A stretch of 10,103 bases of DNA from Acidobacteriaceae bacterium UBA1795. Its GTDB lineage: Bacteria; Acidobacteriota; Terriglobia; Terriglobales; Acidobacteriaceae. Positions 1-6,750 of the stretch are shown in pieces (the first letter of the stretch is position 1; each line of letters begins with the position of its first letter). The notes beneath the pieces are model-generated. The model was not told where the DNA came from. It saw only the letters and a list, made by a program, of their open reading frames with translations, and did no database searches. The DNA lies in assembly GCA_002314435.1 (NCBI GenBank), contig DCFV01000079.1, forward strand, positions 23,135-33,237. Direction: 5' to 3'. The translations under genes were made by a program, and so were the position numbers.

Positions 1-633
1 GGTGGGCTCGTCGGCCAGAATGATCGATGGATTGTTTACCAGCGCACGCGCAACCGCCACGCGCTGCCGCTGGCCGCCAGAGAGCTCATTCGGTTTGTGA
101 TACATACGGCTTTCCAGACCCACGTTGGCCAGCGCCTGCTTGGCGCGCTCGGTGCGCTCGGCAGCAGGCGTTCCGTTGTAGATCAGCGGCAATTCCACGT
201 TGTGCAGAGAGCTGGCCCGCGCCAACAGGTTGAAGGTCTGAAAGACAAAGCCGATCTCCTTGTTTCGGATGCGTGCCAGCTCATCGTCGTCCAGGTCGCT
301 CACCAGTTGGCCGTTCAGCCAGTACTTGCCCTGCGACGGAGTATCCAGGCAGCCGATCAGATTCATCAGCGTGGACTTGCCCGAACCCGACGGGCCCATG
401 ATCGCCACGTATTCGTTGTGCTTGATCTTCAGCGAGACCCCGCGCAGCGCGTGCACCTGCTGCTCGGACCCCATGTCGTAGGTACGCCACAGGTCTTCCA
501 CAACAATCACTTCGTCCGAGGGCGGCGGGGTAGCTTGTGTGTCGAGCGCGGTGCTTGTACTCATCAAAGACATTCCTTCTCTTCCTTTGCCGTGTGCGGA
601 GAGTCCGCTGCTGCAGTCATGCGCGGGCTCCAT
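1..633 (-). CDS. ABC transporter ATP-binding protein, MacB/LolD-type export ATPase (3' end outside window; start unresolved)
   Basis: ATPase subunit of an ABC exporter of the MacB/LolD class, expected to sit at the inner membrane and power a FtsX-like permease. The frame shows Walker A (GPSGSGKST, near 375-396), a Q-loop (VFQTFN), the ABC signature (LSGGQRQR) and Walker B (IILADEPT) at the window edge. The D- and H-loops lie outside. It follows the MacA-like adaptor gene on the same strand by about 40 bp, as in macA-macB operons; whether the permease is fused or separate cannot be seen. The conserved part begins near DEVIVVEDLWRTYDM. Starts available in this frame are ATG 633, which has no visible ribosome-binding site and gives an unconvincing basic N-terminus, and GTG 510. 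The best ribosome-binding site serves ATGs at 575/566 in another frame. Function is well supported; the start is not. Confidence 0.88.
   Translation of the reverse strand, partial: MEPAHDCSSGLSAHGKGREGMSLMSTSTALDTQATPPPSDEVIVVEDLWRTYDMGSEQQVHALRGVSLKIKHNEYVAIMGPSGSGKSTLMNLIGCLDTPSQGKYWLNGQLVSDLDDDELARIRNKEIGFVFQTFNLLARASSLHNVELPLIYNGTPAAERTERAKQALANVGLESRMYHKPNELSGGQRQRVAVARALVNNPSIILADEPT
507..575 (-). other. Short 22-codon frame with the best ribosome-binding site: displaced N-terminus or leader peptide of the ABC ATPase
   Basis: On the minus strand a purine-rich site (AAGGAAGAGAAGGA) ends at 576, directly before ATG 575 and 9 nt before a second in-frame ATG at 566. The frame reads MSLMSTSTALDTHK and stops at TGA 509-507. 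That TGA overlaps the GTG (510-508) that opens the conserved ATPase frame, in a GTGA arrangement that would allow translational coupling. Alternatively, removing one AC unit from the repeat at 536-544 would join this N-terminus to the ATPase as MSTSTALDTQATPPPSDEV, a natural-looking start. The three explanations are leader peptide, real frameshift or phase variation, and assembly or sequencing error. The sequence alone cannot separate them. Confidence 0.4.
536..544. repeat. Dinucleotide repeat TGTGTGTGT (4.5 units) at the ATPase 5' end
   Basis: Nine bases of alternating T and G lie exactly where the frame with the good ribosome-binding site loses register with the ATPase frame. A loss of 2 bases (or gain of 1) restores one continuous frame. 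The tract is short for a classical phase-variable repeat. Confidence 0.6.
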
Positions 634-676
634 CGCGCGCCCGGCCCGCCATCGCTCTCAATCGTGCCGCGTTGCC

Positions 677-2062
677 TTAGGAGTTGCCGGAGCCTGACCC
701 GGACCCAGGCGCGGCCGCCTTCTGCGTATCGCGCTTCAATAGTGCTCCGTCTTTCAGGCCGCGCAGTGTCTTGTAGGGGCCGGTCACCACTTCGTCCCCC
801 TCCTTCAACCCGGTCAGCACTTCAATGTCCGTAGCGCCGGTAATGCCGGTCGTCACGGGCACAAACTTCGCCCGCTGCTTGCCGTGCGCATCCTTCTCGA
901 TCACGAACACGCCTTGCTTCGGCGCCGCGGCCGCTGGTGTGCTGGTCGAGGCCGCTTCCACCTTGCCGCTGCCACCGGGAGCCGGAGGCGCATACATGGT
1001 CAGCGCCTGAATCGGCAGTGCCAGTACGCCCGGCTTGTGCGCCGTGGTGATCTTTGCCGTGGTCGAAAGTCCAGGCCGCAGTTCTTCTGAGGGTGTGTCC
1101 AGCGTGACCACCACCTTGAAGTCCTTGGCCTCTTCCGTGCCGGAGGTCGACTGCGACGTGGCGACACCTGTCGACCGCAACAGCGCCTGGTCGCCCACCA
1201 GAGTTACGTGTCCCTTGAAAACCCTGCCCGGAATCGCGTCCACTGTCACATCCGCCGGTTGGCCCAGCCTGATGTTGACGATATCCGTCTCATCCACCTT
1301 CACCTCGGCGGTGATCACGCTCATATCCGCAATGGTCATGAACGTCGAGCCTTCGGTGTTCTGGATACCTTCGACGACCGTCTCGCCCTCGCGTACCGGC
1401 TGGTTGGTCACAATGCCGTCAAAGGGAGCAATTGCCTTGGTCAGGTCTAGTGCGTTCTGGTTCGAGCGCAGCGTCGCTTCCTGGGTGCGCATATGGGCAC
1501 GTGCCGACTCGGTGTTGGCCTTCGCCTGGTGCAGACCGGCCTCTGTCTGCGACAGCGTGGCCACCGCCAGGTCGTATGCAGCCTTCTTTGCGTCGAAGTC
1601 CTGCTTGGCCATGATGCCGGCCTTGTAGAGCCCCTGCGCGCGGTCCCAGTCCAACTTCTTCTGTTCCAGGTCGGCCTTGGAGTGCTCCACGTTGGCTTCG
1701 GCCGTCCTTTCCGCAGCAACGTAGGACTGGATGTCCGTCCGGGCCGCTGCGATGGTTGCCTCCTGCCCGCGAACCGAGGCCTCCTGCGCCACGTTCTCAA
1801 CTGTTGCGACCAGTTGGCCCCTCTTTACGTGATCGCCTTCCTTCACGTACAGGTGGGTGATGCGTCCCATCGCGGTCGCGCCCAGGTTGACATACGTCTT
1901 CGGCTTGATCTGGCCGGTGCCGCTGACGACTGTAGACAGATCCTGCTTGGCCAGCTTGGCGGTCAAAACCTTCGTGTAGCCCGACTGCTGCTTATAAACC
2001 ATGAATGCTACAAGCCCGGCGGCCACAACCACAGCAAGAATAATCAGAAGAATCTTTTTCAT
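677..2062 (-). CDS. MacA-like periplasmic adaptor (HlyD/membrane-fusion protein family) of an ABC export system
   Basis: Periplasmic adaptor expected to link an inner-membrane MacB-type ABC transporter to an outer-membrane channel. The 461-aa protein has an N-terminal membrane anchor (residues 4-23) after MKK, then a first lipoyl half (about 45-92, GRITHLYVKEGDHVKRGQLV), a long alpha-helical coiled-coil hairpin rich in A, E, K and Q (about 93-208) and the second lipoyl half (211-245, APFDGIVTNQPVREGE). A beta-barrel domain follows (about 250-345), then a membrane-proximal domain (about 385-445). Length is somewhat above the usual 370-400 aa because of an Ala/Pro/Gly/Ser-rich insert (about 358-381) and a GSGSGSGNS tail. 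The ABC ATPase follows closely downstream, which supports a MacAB-type rather than an RND system. A weak ribosome-binding site (GGAG) lies about 12 nt before the ATG. Substrate is unknown. Confidence 0.9.
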   Translation of the reverse strand: MKKILLIILAVVVAAGLVAFMVYKQQSGYTKVLTAKLAKQDLSTVVSGTGQIKPKTYVNLGATAMGRITHLYVKEGDHVKRGQLVATVENVAQEASVRGQEATIAAARTDIQSYVAAERTAEANVEHSKADLEQKKLDWDRAQGLYKAGIMAKQDFDAKKAAYDLAVATLSQTEAGLHQAKANTESARAHMRTQEATLRSNQNALDLTKAIAPFDGIVTNQPVREGETVVEGIQNTEGSTFMTIADMSVITAEVKVDETDIVNIRLGQPADVTVDAIPGRVFKGHVTLVGDQALLRSTGVATSQSTSGTEEAKDFKVVVTLDTPSEELRPGLSTTAKITTAHKPGVLALPIQALTMYAPPAPGGSGKVEAASTSTPAAAAPKQGVFVIEKDAHGKQRAKFVPVTTGITGATDIEVLTGLKEGDEVVTGPYKTLRGLKDGALLKRDTQKAAAPGSGSGSGNS

Positions 2063-2334
2063 GTGAGACGGCTGCTCCAGGGACGGTTCGAAGTTAGTCT
2101 ACGCAAACCTCGCTGCTGCGGTTCCCGAGCCAGAAAGCTTTCCTTCCCGGCTGGCTGCGCGACGTCGCACAGCTTTCCATGCAAAACCGGGTGGCCTTGT
2201 GCCACGAAACCGGCGCTGGAACCGTCGCGATGAATCTGGTTGAGCGTTGATTCTTAGACGGAAGCCCGGCATCAATGGTCGCAGAATTACCCCCCGCTGG
2301 CAATCGATTTACCTCTGGATTGCAGCAGAAACAC

Positions 2335-2392
2335 GCTAACTTATGCGGACGATTCGGTTAACTTTAGCCTTTCGCTGCGGTAACCTTTGCCA
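2335..2392 (+). repeat. Three direct repeats at an exact 22-bp period, possible tandem regulator-binding sites
   Basis: Copies start at 2335 (GCTAACTTATGCG), 2357 (GTTAACTTTAGCC) and 2379 (GGTAACCTTTGCC) and fit the consensus GNTAACYTWWGCS. The period is 22 bp both times, about two helical turns, so all copies face the same side of the DNA. They end about 40 bp upstream of the proposed -35 box of the GWxTD gene, a usual place for an activator. Sequence between the copies is not conserved. The regulator is unknown. Confidence 0.55.
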
Positions 2393-2431
2393 GGCCCCTG
2401 CGTCCAACGGCCAGGTGCCATCTTGCAAACC

Positions 2432-2460
2432 TTGCTCAGCCGTGCCGGGACCCGTAGAAT
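2432..2460 (+). promoter_or_regulatory. Predicted sigma70-type promoter for the GWxTD gene
   Basis: A -35 element TTGCTC (2432-2437) and a -10 element TAGAAT (2455-2460) are separated by 17 bp, the preferred spacing. Transcription would start near 2467, only about 20 nt before the start codon. The match is 4/6 at -35 and 5/6 at -10 to the E. coli consensus; use in this organism is inferred. Confidence 0.5.
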
Positions 2461-2487
2461 AAGGCATCGCAGGAGTAATTTGAGGCA

Positions 2488-4194
2488 ATGATGTTTAGCG
2501 GTCGTACCTTTCTCTATGTCGCACTGGGGTGCGGCCTCGTTCTTGTTCCAGTCGCCGGGCTCCATGCCCAGTCCTCTGCCCCAGCCACGCAGGATCAGGA
2601 AGTCGATCCGCTCAAGCGTCAGCGCAGCGATGAAGACGTCCGGAAAGCCCACGCGGCGCTCCGCCAGGAACTCAAAGGCGCCTTCAAAACCTGGCTCGAG
2701 CAGGATGTGACCTACATCATCTCCGACGACGAGCGCAAGGCCTTTAAGAACCTCAGCAACGACGAGGAACGCGAGTCCTTCATCGAGAATTTCTGGCTGC
2801 GGCGCAATCCCAACCCCGACTCGCCCGACAACGAGTTTCGCGAAGAGCACTACCGCCGAATCGCCTACGCCAATGAACACTTCGCTGCCGGCAAGCCCGG
2901 CTGGAAGACCGATCGCGGCCGTATCTATATCTCGTGGGGTCCGCCCGACTCAATCGATTCGCACCCCTCCGGCGGCAGCTACCAGCGCCCCATGGATGAG
3001 GGCGGTGGCGAGACCTCGACCTTCCCGTTTGAAACTTGGCACTACCGCTATCTCGAGGGCGTCGGCGACAACATCGACCTCGAGTTCGTAGACACCTGCA
3101 TGTGCGGCGACTTCCACTTCACCATCGATCGCGGTGAAAAAGACGCCCTGATGCACGTGCCCGGCATGGGCCTCACCCAGTGGGAAGAGATGGGCCAGGC
3201 CAAGAAGGCTGACCGCTTCAAGGGTGGCTTCGAGAACCTTGGAACCGGCCCGCTGGCCTCCTCGCAGCAGTCCAAGCAGTTTGACCGCATCGAATTGGCG
3301 GCCAAGATCTTTGCCCCGCCGCCGGTCAAGTTCAAGGACCTCGAGAACGCCATCTCCGAGCACAAACTCCTCAGTGGCCCGATCTTCCCGTTCGATGTGC
3401 GTACGGATTTCATCAAGGTCACTGATAACACAGTGCTTGTTCCAATCACCCTGCAGATGAAGAACCGCGACGTCACCTTTGTGACCAAGGACGGCGTGGC
3501 CAAGGGCGTGATCAATATTCTGGGCAAGGTCACCACCATCATGCACAAGAATGTGCAGACCTTCGAGGACACGGTCGAAATCGAGCAGCCGGCTGAACTG
3601 CTGGAGAAGTCCCTTGACCGCCAGTCGATCTACTGGAAGGCCCTGCCTCTGCTGCCCGGCCTTTACCGGCTCGACATCGCCATCAAGGACGTGAACAATC
3701 CCGACCACATCGGCATCTACGGCCGGTCGCTCGAGGTTCCGGTCTTCCACGACGAGAAGCTGGCCACCTCCTCTCTCATCCTCGCTGACAAGATGAACGC
3801 AGTCGATTCGCACTCCATCGGAAGCGGCAACTTTGTCATCGGCAACACCTTCATCCGCCCGCGCGTCGCCGCCAATCCGGCCACGCCTGTGAGTTTCAAG
3901 CGTGATCAGAAGCTCAATTTCTGGATGCAGGTCTATAATCTGGGAATCGACGAGGGGACCAAGAGCAACGAAGCCAAGGTTACCTACCAAATCGTCGACG
4001 CGGTCAACAATAACGTTTTGTTCGAGAAGCAGTTGAATTCAAAGGACTTGGGAGCGCATAGCGATCAGTTGACGGTAGAAAATACGCTCCCCATGGCTGG
4101 ACTTCAGCCCGGAAAGTACAGGGTGACAATTAAGATTGCCGACCAGATTTCCAAGCAGGAGATTGCACAATCGGCACCCTTTGTCGTCGAATAG
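2488..4194 (+). CDS. Exported GWxTD-domain protein
   Basis: A 568-aa exported protein with the GWxTD domain, a family found in Acidobacteria and Bacteroidetes and without a settled biochemical role. The N-terminus is a signal peptide with a hydrophobic core (about residues 8-24) and a likely cleavage site after LHA (residue 27). The family motif GWKTD is at residues 138-142, followed by RGRIYISWGPPD, and is preceded by a charged helical region with FWLRRNPNPDSPDNEFREEHYRR. The C-terminal third looks beta-rich (YRVTIKIADQ), like an immunoglobulin-type domain. A Cys-x-Cys pair at residues 204 and 206 (TCMCGDF) is unusual. Two adjacent ATGs (2488, 2491) are possible; GAGG at 2482-2485 suits the second and AGGAG at 2471-2475 the first. 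A gene for an exported barrel-like protein follows 100 bp downstream on the same strand. Confidence 0.9.
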   Translation: MMFSGRTFLYVALGCGLVLVPVAGLHAQSSAPATQDQEVDPLKRQRSDEDVRKAHAALRQELKGAFKTWLEQDVTYIISDDERKAFKNLSNDEERESFIENFWLRRNPNPDSPDNEFREEHYRRIAYANEHFAAGKPGWKTDRGRIYISWGPPDSIDSHPSGGSYQRPMDEGGGETSTFPFETWHYRYLEGVGDNIDLEFVDTCMCGDFHFTIDRGEKDALMHVPGMGLTQWEEMGQAKKADRFKGGFENLGTGPLASSQQSKQFDRIELAAKIFAPPPVKFKDLENAISEHKLLSGPIFPFDVRTDFIKVTDNTVLVPITLQMKNRDVTFVTKDGVAKGVINILGKVTTIMHKNVQTFEDTVEIEQPAELLEKSLDRQSIYWKALPLLPGLYRLDIAIKDVNNPDHIGIYGRSLEVPVFHDEKLATSSLILADKMNAVDSHSIGSGNFVIGNTFIRPRVAANPATPVSFKRDQKLNFWMQVYNLGIDEGTKSNEAKVTYQIVDAVNNNVLFEKQLNSKDLGAHSDQLTVENTLPMAGLQPGKYRVTIKIADQISKQEIAQSAPFVVE

Positions 4195-4294
4195 GTATCA
4201 ACTCGCGCAATAGGGCCATGCGGCAAAAGACCGTCAGGTCGGCGAGCGGTTTTCGGAGCAGATCTGCCAGGACGCAGGCGGATATTCAACACGG
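4195..4294 (+). other. Short spacer between the GWxTD gene and the carboxypeptidase-regulatory-like gene
   Basis: The 100-bp spacer has no clear T-tailed terminator, so read-through from the upstream gene is plausible. It contains a perfect 10-bp palindrome GCAGATCTGC at 4258-4267 of unknown meaning. Confidence 0.4.
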
Positions 4295-5974
4295 ATGATG
4301 CGCAGGCTTCATTTCGCTGTCTTCATCGCGCTGATTGCTGTCGGTGCTGCCCGTGCCTCTGCGGCTGCTCCCGGATCGGTTTCAGGCGTGGTGCGCAATT
4401 CGGCCGGCGTGCCCCAGATAGGCGCCGTAGTCCAGTTACTGCGCTCGGACCTGAGTGTTCTCGCCGTCGTCTATACCAACGATCAGGGCCAGTTCTCCAT
4501 CCCATCCGTGCAGCCGGGCCGCTATGCGGTCAAGGCTATGGGCATCTCCTTCCTTCCCTCGCTCCGCGAGAGCGTTCGCGTCCGCCGCGCCACCATCGTC
4601 AACCTCACTCTCAACACCTTGTATGAGGTGATGCAGTGGCTGCCGGCCGAGCCGCGCGCCGCCAATGCGCAAAGAGACGACTGGGCCTGGACTCTGCGTT
4701 CTGCCGCCAATCGCCCGTTGCTGCGCTGGCTTGAAGATGGACCGCTCGTGGTCGTCACCGACGGCTCCGGCACCCAGCCCCGACTCAAGGCCCGCCTCGT
4801 CGCCACTGGCGGCCAGGGTACCTTCGGCGAGAGCGGCGAACGCCTGACCGCAGCAATAGAGGAAACGCCCACCGGCAGCCGCGAGCTGCTGGCCCGAGTT
4901 GACTTCGACCCCGCCACTGACGCTGGCATGGAGTCCATGCTCGGCTTCCGCCAGGATCTTGGTTTTGCCGGTTCCGTGCAGTCGGTGGCCGCCGTTGCCA
5001 TTCACCCCGAGATCGAAACGCAGGGTGCCGGGGGCCTCAATGAGGCCGCCATGCGCACGTGGGAAAGCATGAACCTGGGCGATGAGTTTGAGGCCGAGGT
5101 TGGTGCTGCTCAGGTGCTCGCGCGTCTCGCGCACAACTCGCCCAATACCGTCATCGCCGCGTTGCCGTTTGCCTCCGTCGGCTGGCGCAAGGGCAATTCC
5201 ATCCTCCGCTATCGCATGGCCACTGCCGTCGCGCCCCAGGCTGGCTACGACGAGGCCAGTGCTTCGGCCTATCTGTCCGCGGCTGCGCTCCGCGAGGGTC
5301 GTCTCGTCTTGGAGCACGGCATGCATCAGGAAATAGGCTGGGAGCGCCGTACAGACGACTCCAGTGTCTCTTTCACTGTATTTTCTGACCGGCTCGAAAA
5401 CCCCGTCATGGAGGCCGCTGTTTCCGGCGCACTGCCGTCCTCTGAGGGTGTGCTCCTGGATCCATCCAGCAACCTGCTCCATGCCGCGGGCGCCGGCTTC
5501 TCCGGCGCGGGCGTCACGGCCAGCGTAGAGCGTCGCCTGCCCGCCGGCAATCGCGTGCGTCTCAGCTATGCCAATGGCGACGCGCTCGCCGTTCCTGTCA
5601 CCATGCACCCGGTAGCGCTGTCCCAGTTGTTTGCAGCGGCGCGTCCGCGGCGCGTGCAAACGTACACGCTCGCACTCTCCGGCACGCTCGACGGTACCGG
5701 TACACGCTGGCGCGCCAGCTATAGCTGGCAGTCGGACGACGCCATAACATCGTCAACACCGTTCGCAGAGGATGCAGCCGCGCCTTATCTCAACGTGCAT
5801 CTGCGCCAGCCAATCGGCGCTCACCGCGAGGGCACGATGAACGTTGACGCGTTGCTCGATGTCCGCAATCTGCTCGCTGAGGGCTATCGTCCTTACGTCA
5901 CCAGTGACGGTGCAGTGCTCATCTTTGCTCAGGATCAACGAGTTGTTCGCGCCGGTCTCGCCTTCACTTTCTAG
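4295..5974 (+). CDS. Exported carboxypeptidase-regulatory-like domain protein with predicted outer-membrane beta-barrel
   Basis: A 559-aa protein. A signal peptide (about residues 1-23, hydrophobic core FAVFIALIAVGAA) is followed by a carboxypeptidase-regulatory-like, transthyretin-fold domain (about 28-105). Typical wording is GSVSGVVRNSAGVPQIGAVV, then TNDQGQFSIPSVQPGRYAVKA. The rest, from about residue 185, alternates hydrophobic and polar residues with many Gly, Ser and Tyr/Trp turns, and the protein ends in RAGLAFTF. A terminal aromatic residue of this kind is a usual outer-membrane barrel signature. The arrangement resembles shortened TonB-dependent-receptor-like proteins of Acidobacteria. 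I see no TonB box and no clear plug domain, so active transport is not supported. It lies 100 bp after the GWxTD gene and is possibly co-transcribed. The start is one of two adjacent ATGs (4295, 4298), with only a weak upstream AGGCGG. Function is unknown. Confidence 0.82.
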   Translation: MMRRLHFAVFIALIAVGAARASAAAPGSVSGVVRNSAGVPQIGAVVQLLRSDLSVLAVVYTNDQGQFSIPSVQPGRYAVKAMGISFLPSLRESVRVRRATIVNLTLNTLYEVMQWLPAEPRAANAQRDDWAWTLRSAANRPLLRWLEDGPLVVVTDGSGTQPRLKARLVATGGQGTFGESGERLTAAIEETPTGSRELLARVDFDPATDAGMESMLGFRQDLGFAGSVQSVAAVAIHPEIETQGAGGLNEAAMRTWESMNLGDEFEAEVGAAQVLARLAHNSPNTVIAALPFASVGWRKGNSILRYRMATAVAPQAGYDEASASAYLSAAALREGRLVLEHGMHQEIGWERRTDDSSVSFTVFSDRLENPVMEAAVSGALPSSEGVLLDPSSNLLHAAGAGFSGAGVTASVERRLPAGNRVRLSYANGDALAVPVTMHPVALSQLFAAARPRRVQTYTLALSGTLDGTGTRWRASYSWQSDDAITSSTPFAEDAAAPYLNVHLRQPIGAHREGTMNVDALLDVRNLLAEGYRPYVTSDGAVLIFAQDQRVVRAGLAFTF

Positions 5975-5998
5975 CGCGTTTTCCTCTGCCCCGCTACC

Positions 5999-6028
5999 TT
6001 GGGAACCCACCGCACTTTGTGTTACTAT
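5999..6028 (+). promoter_or_regulatory. Possible promoter for tRNA-Lys
   Basis: A -35-like TTGGGA (5999-6004) and a -10-like TACTAT (6023-6028) are 18 bp apart, with an extended -10 TGT directly before the -10. Transcription would begin about 70 nt before the tRNA. Each box matches the consensus 4/6, so this is a moderate call. Confidence 0.35.
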
Positions 6029-6104
6029 TCTTCATGGCAGCAGTGATCTTTTGTCTGCCGTAGCCGTGCTCCAACTCTCCTGCCGCATGGCTTTCACAAC
6101 CTCT

Positions 6105-6180
6105 GGACGCGTAGCTCAACTGGCAGAGCATTCGGCTCTTAACCGACAGGTTGTAGGTTCGATTCCTACCGCGTCCACCA
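6105..6180 (+). tRNA. tRNA-Lys (anticodon CTT)
   Basis: A complete 76-nt cloverleaf with the CCA end encoded. The acceptor stem GGACGCG/CGCGTCC is perfect, as are the D-stem GCTC/GAGC and the T-stem GTAGG/CCTAC around the loop TTCGATT. The anticodon loop CTCTTAA (6136-6142) gives anticodon CTT (6138-6140), reading AAG lysine codons. The discriminator base is A, as expected for lysine. The outermost pair of the anticodon stem (T27-C43) is mismatched, which does not prevent function. A near copy of the 3' end lies at 7901-7922, suggesting that this gene has served as an integration target. Confidence 0.96.
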
Positions 6181-6750
6181 GCAAATCAAAATCTTAGCTA
6201 GAATTGCGCACCGCATGCGTTCCATTTCTCTGGAATGCGCGCCGACTTATATGCCCATCCCGCGGCTTGTGAAGCTTGTTCGCGCTCATGCCAGCTGTGG
6301 TGCAGGAGTAGAAAAGTCGCCAGGGTCTGAATGGACTGGAAAGAATTCGATTCTTGACTCCCGAAAATCCTAGGCAAGAACAAAGCCCTGATTGTGAGAT
6401 AGTCGGTCGGTATCGCATCGGTTCAGAAAAGCACAAGAGCCTTTGTAGCCCTCTGGTCATTCAGCCTCAGGATGAGGGCTGCCAGCGACTGCAGGTTTCC
6501 TGCTCGGAAGCTCTCAGGTAGTGCCGTGGCGATAGTTGAACTGGCTCCGTGGCTCGCTGTTATTAAGCTGTTCCCGCGAATCTGCCTGACAGTAGTGGTA
6601 TTCGGGAACCAGCCAGAGCGAATGCAATCCGCTGGGAAGCAAACTATCCTCTCGACGCAAATCCCAGGCATGGAGCAGGCAACGGTGGCCAGATCACAGC
6701 CAGGGATTATGACGAGGAGTAGAGTTCAAGTCGAAGAGGGCACTCTCCAT
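6181..6750. other. Non-coding or decayed stretch between tRNA-Lys and the DUF481-like gene
   Basis: About 570 bp without a gene I can support. It includes an imperfect hairpin at 6217-6238 (GCGTTCCA, loop TTTCTC, TGGAATGC; one G-T pair) that lacks a T-tract and is not a clear terminator. The frame of the downstream gene stays open back to an ATG at 6472, but that extension lacks family-like sequence and would bury the signal peptide. The stretch is less GC-rich than the flanking genes by eye. A weak promoter-like pair (TTGAAC at 6536-6541, TATTAA at 6561-6566, 19-bp spacing) may serve the downstream gene. I see no integrase or transposase remnant. Confidence 0.5.

Larger units (their letters stand above)
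2063..2487. other. Divergent intergenic region between the macA-like operon and the GWxTD gene
   Basis: This 425-bp stretch separates divergently transcribed genes. It holds three direct repeats and a plus-strand promoter, listed separately, and a small perfect hairpin at 2191-2205 (GTGGC-CTTGT-GCCAC). I found no convincing minus-strand promoter for the adaptor gene. Short open frames here begin with weak starts and show no recognisable protein. Confidence 0.6.

Noticed and set aside
97..834. A 245-codon plus-strand open frame across the ABC ATPase and adaptor 3' ends
   Set aside because: It lies opposite two well-supported minus-strand genes, has a composition typical of an antisense shadow in GC-rich DNA and resembles no known protein.
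2094..2303. A 69-codon minus-strand open frame upstream of the adaptor gene
   Set aside because: It begins at TTG with no ribosome-binding site and has no recognisable sequence; more likely intergenic.
2950..3990. A 346-codon minus-strand open frame inside the GWxTD gene
   Set aside because: Antisense shadow of a clear gene with signal peptide and family motif; no recognisable domains or start signals.
4436..5659. A 407-codon minus-strand open frame inside the carboxypeptidase-regulatory-like gene
   Set aside because: Antisense shadow caused by high GC at codon position 3; the sense strand encodes a signal peptide and a recognisable domain.
6217..6238. Imperfect hairpin after the tRNA considered as a terminator
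   Set aside because: It has no T-rich tract on either side, so a rho-independent terminator is not supported.
6194..6460. Minus-strand open frames after tRNA-Lys, checked for an integrase remnant
   Set aside because: No integrase catalytic residues or transposase motifs could be recognised in any frame.
6472..6750. An N-terminal extension of the DUF481-like protein from ATG 6472
   Set aside because: It would place the signal peptide 93 residues inside the protein, and the added sequence has no family-like features. ATG 6751 has a ribosome-binding site and a proper signal peptide.
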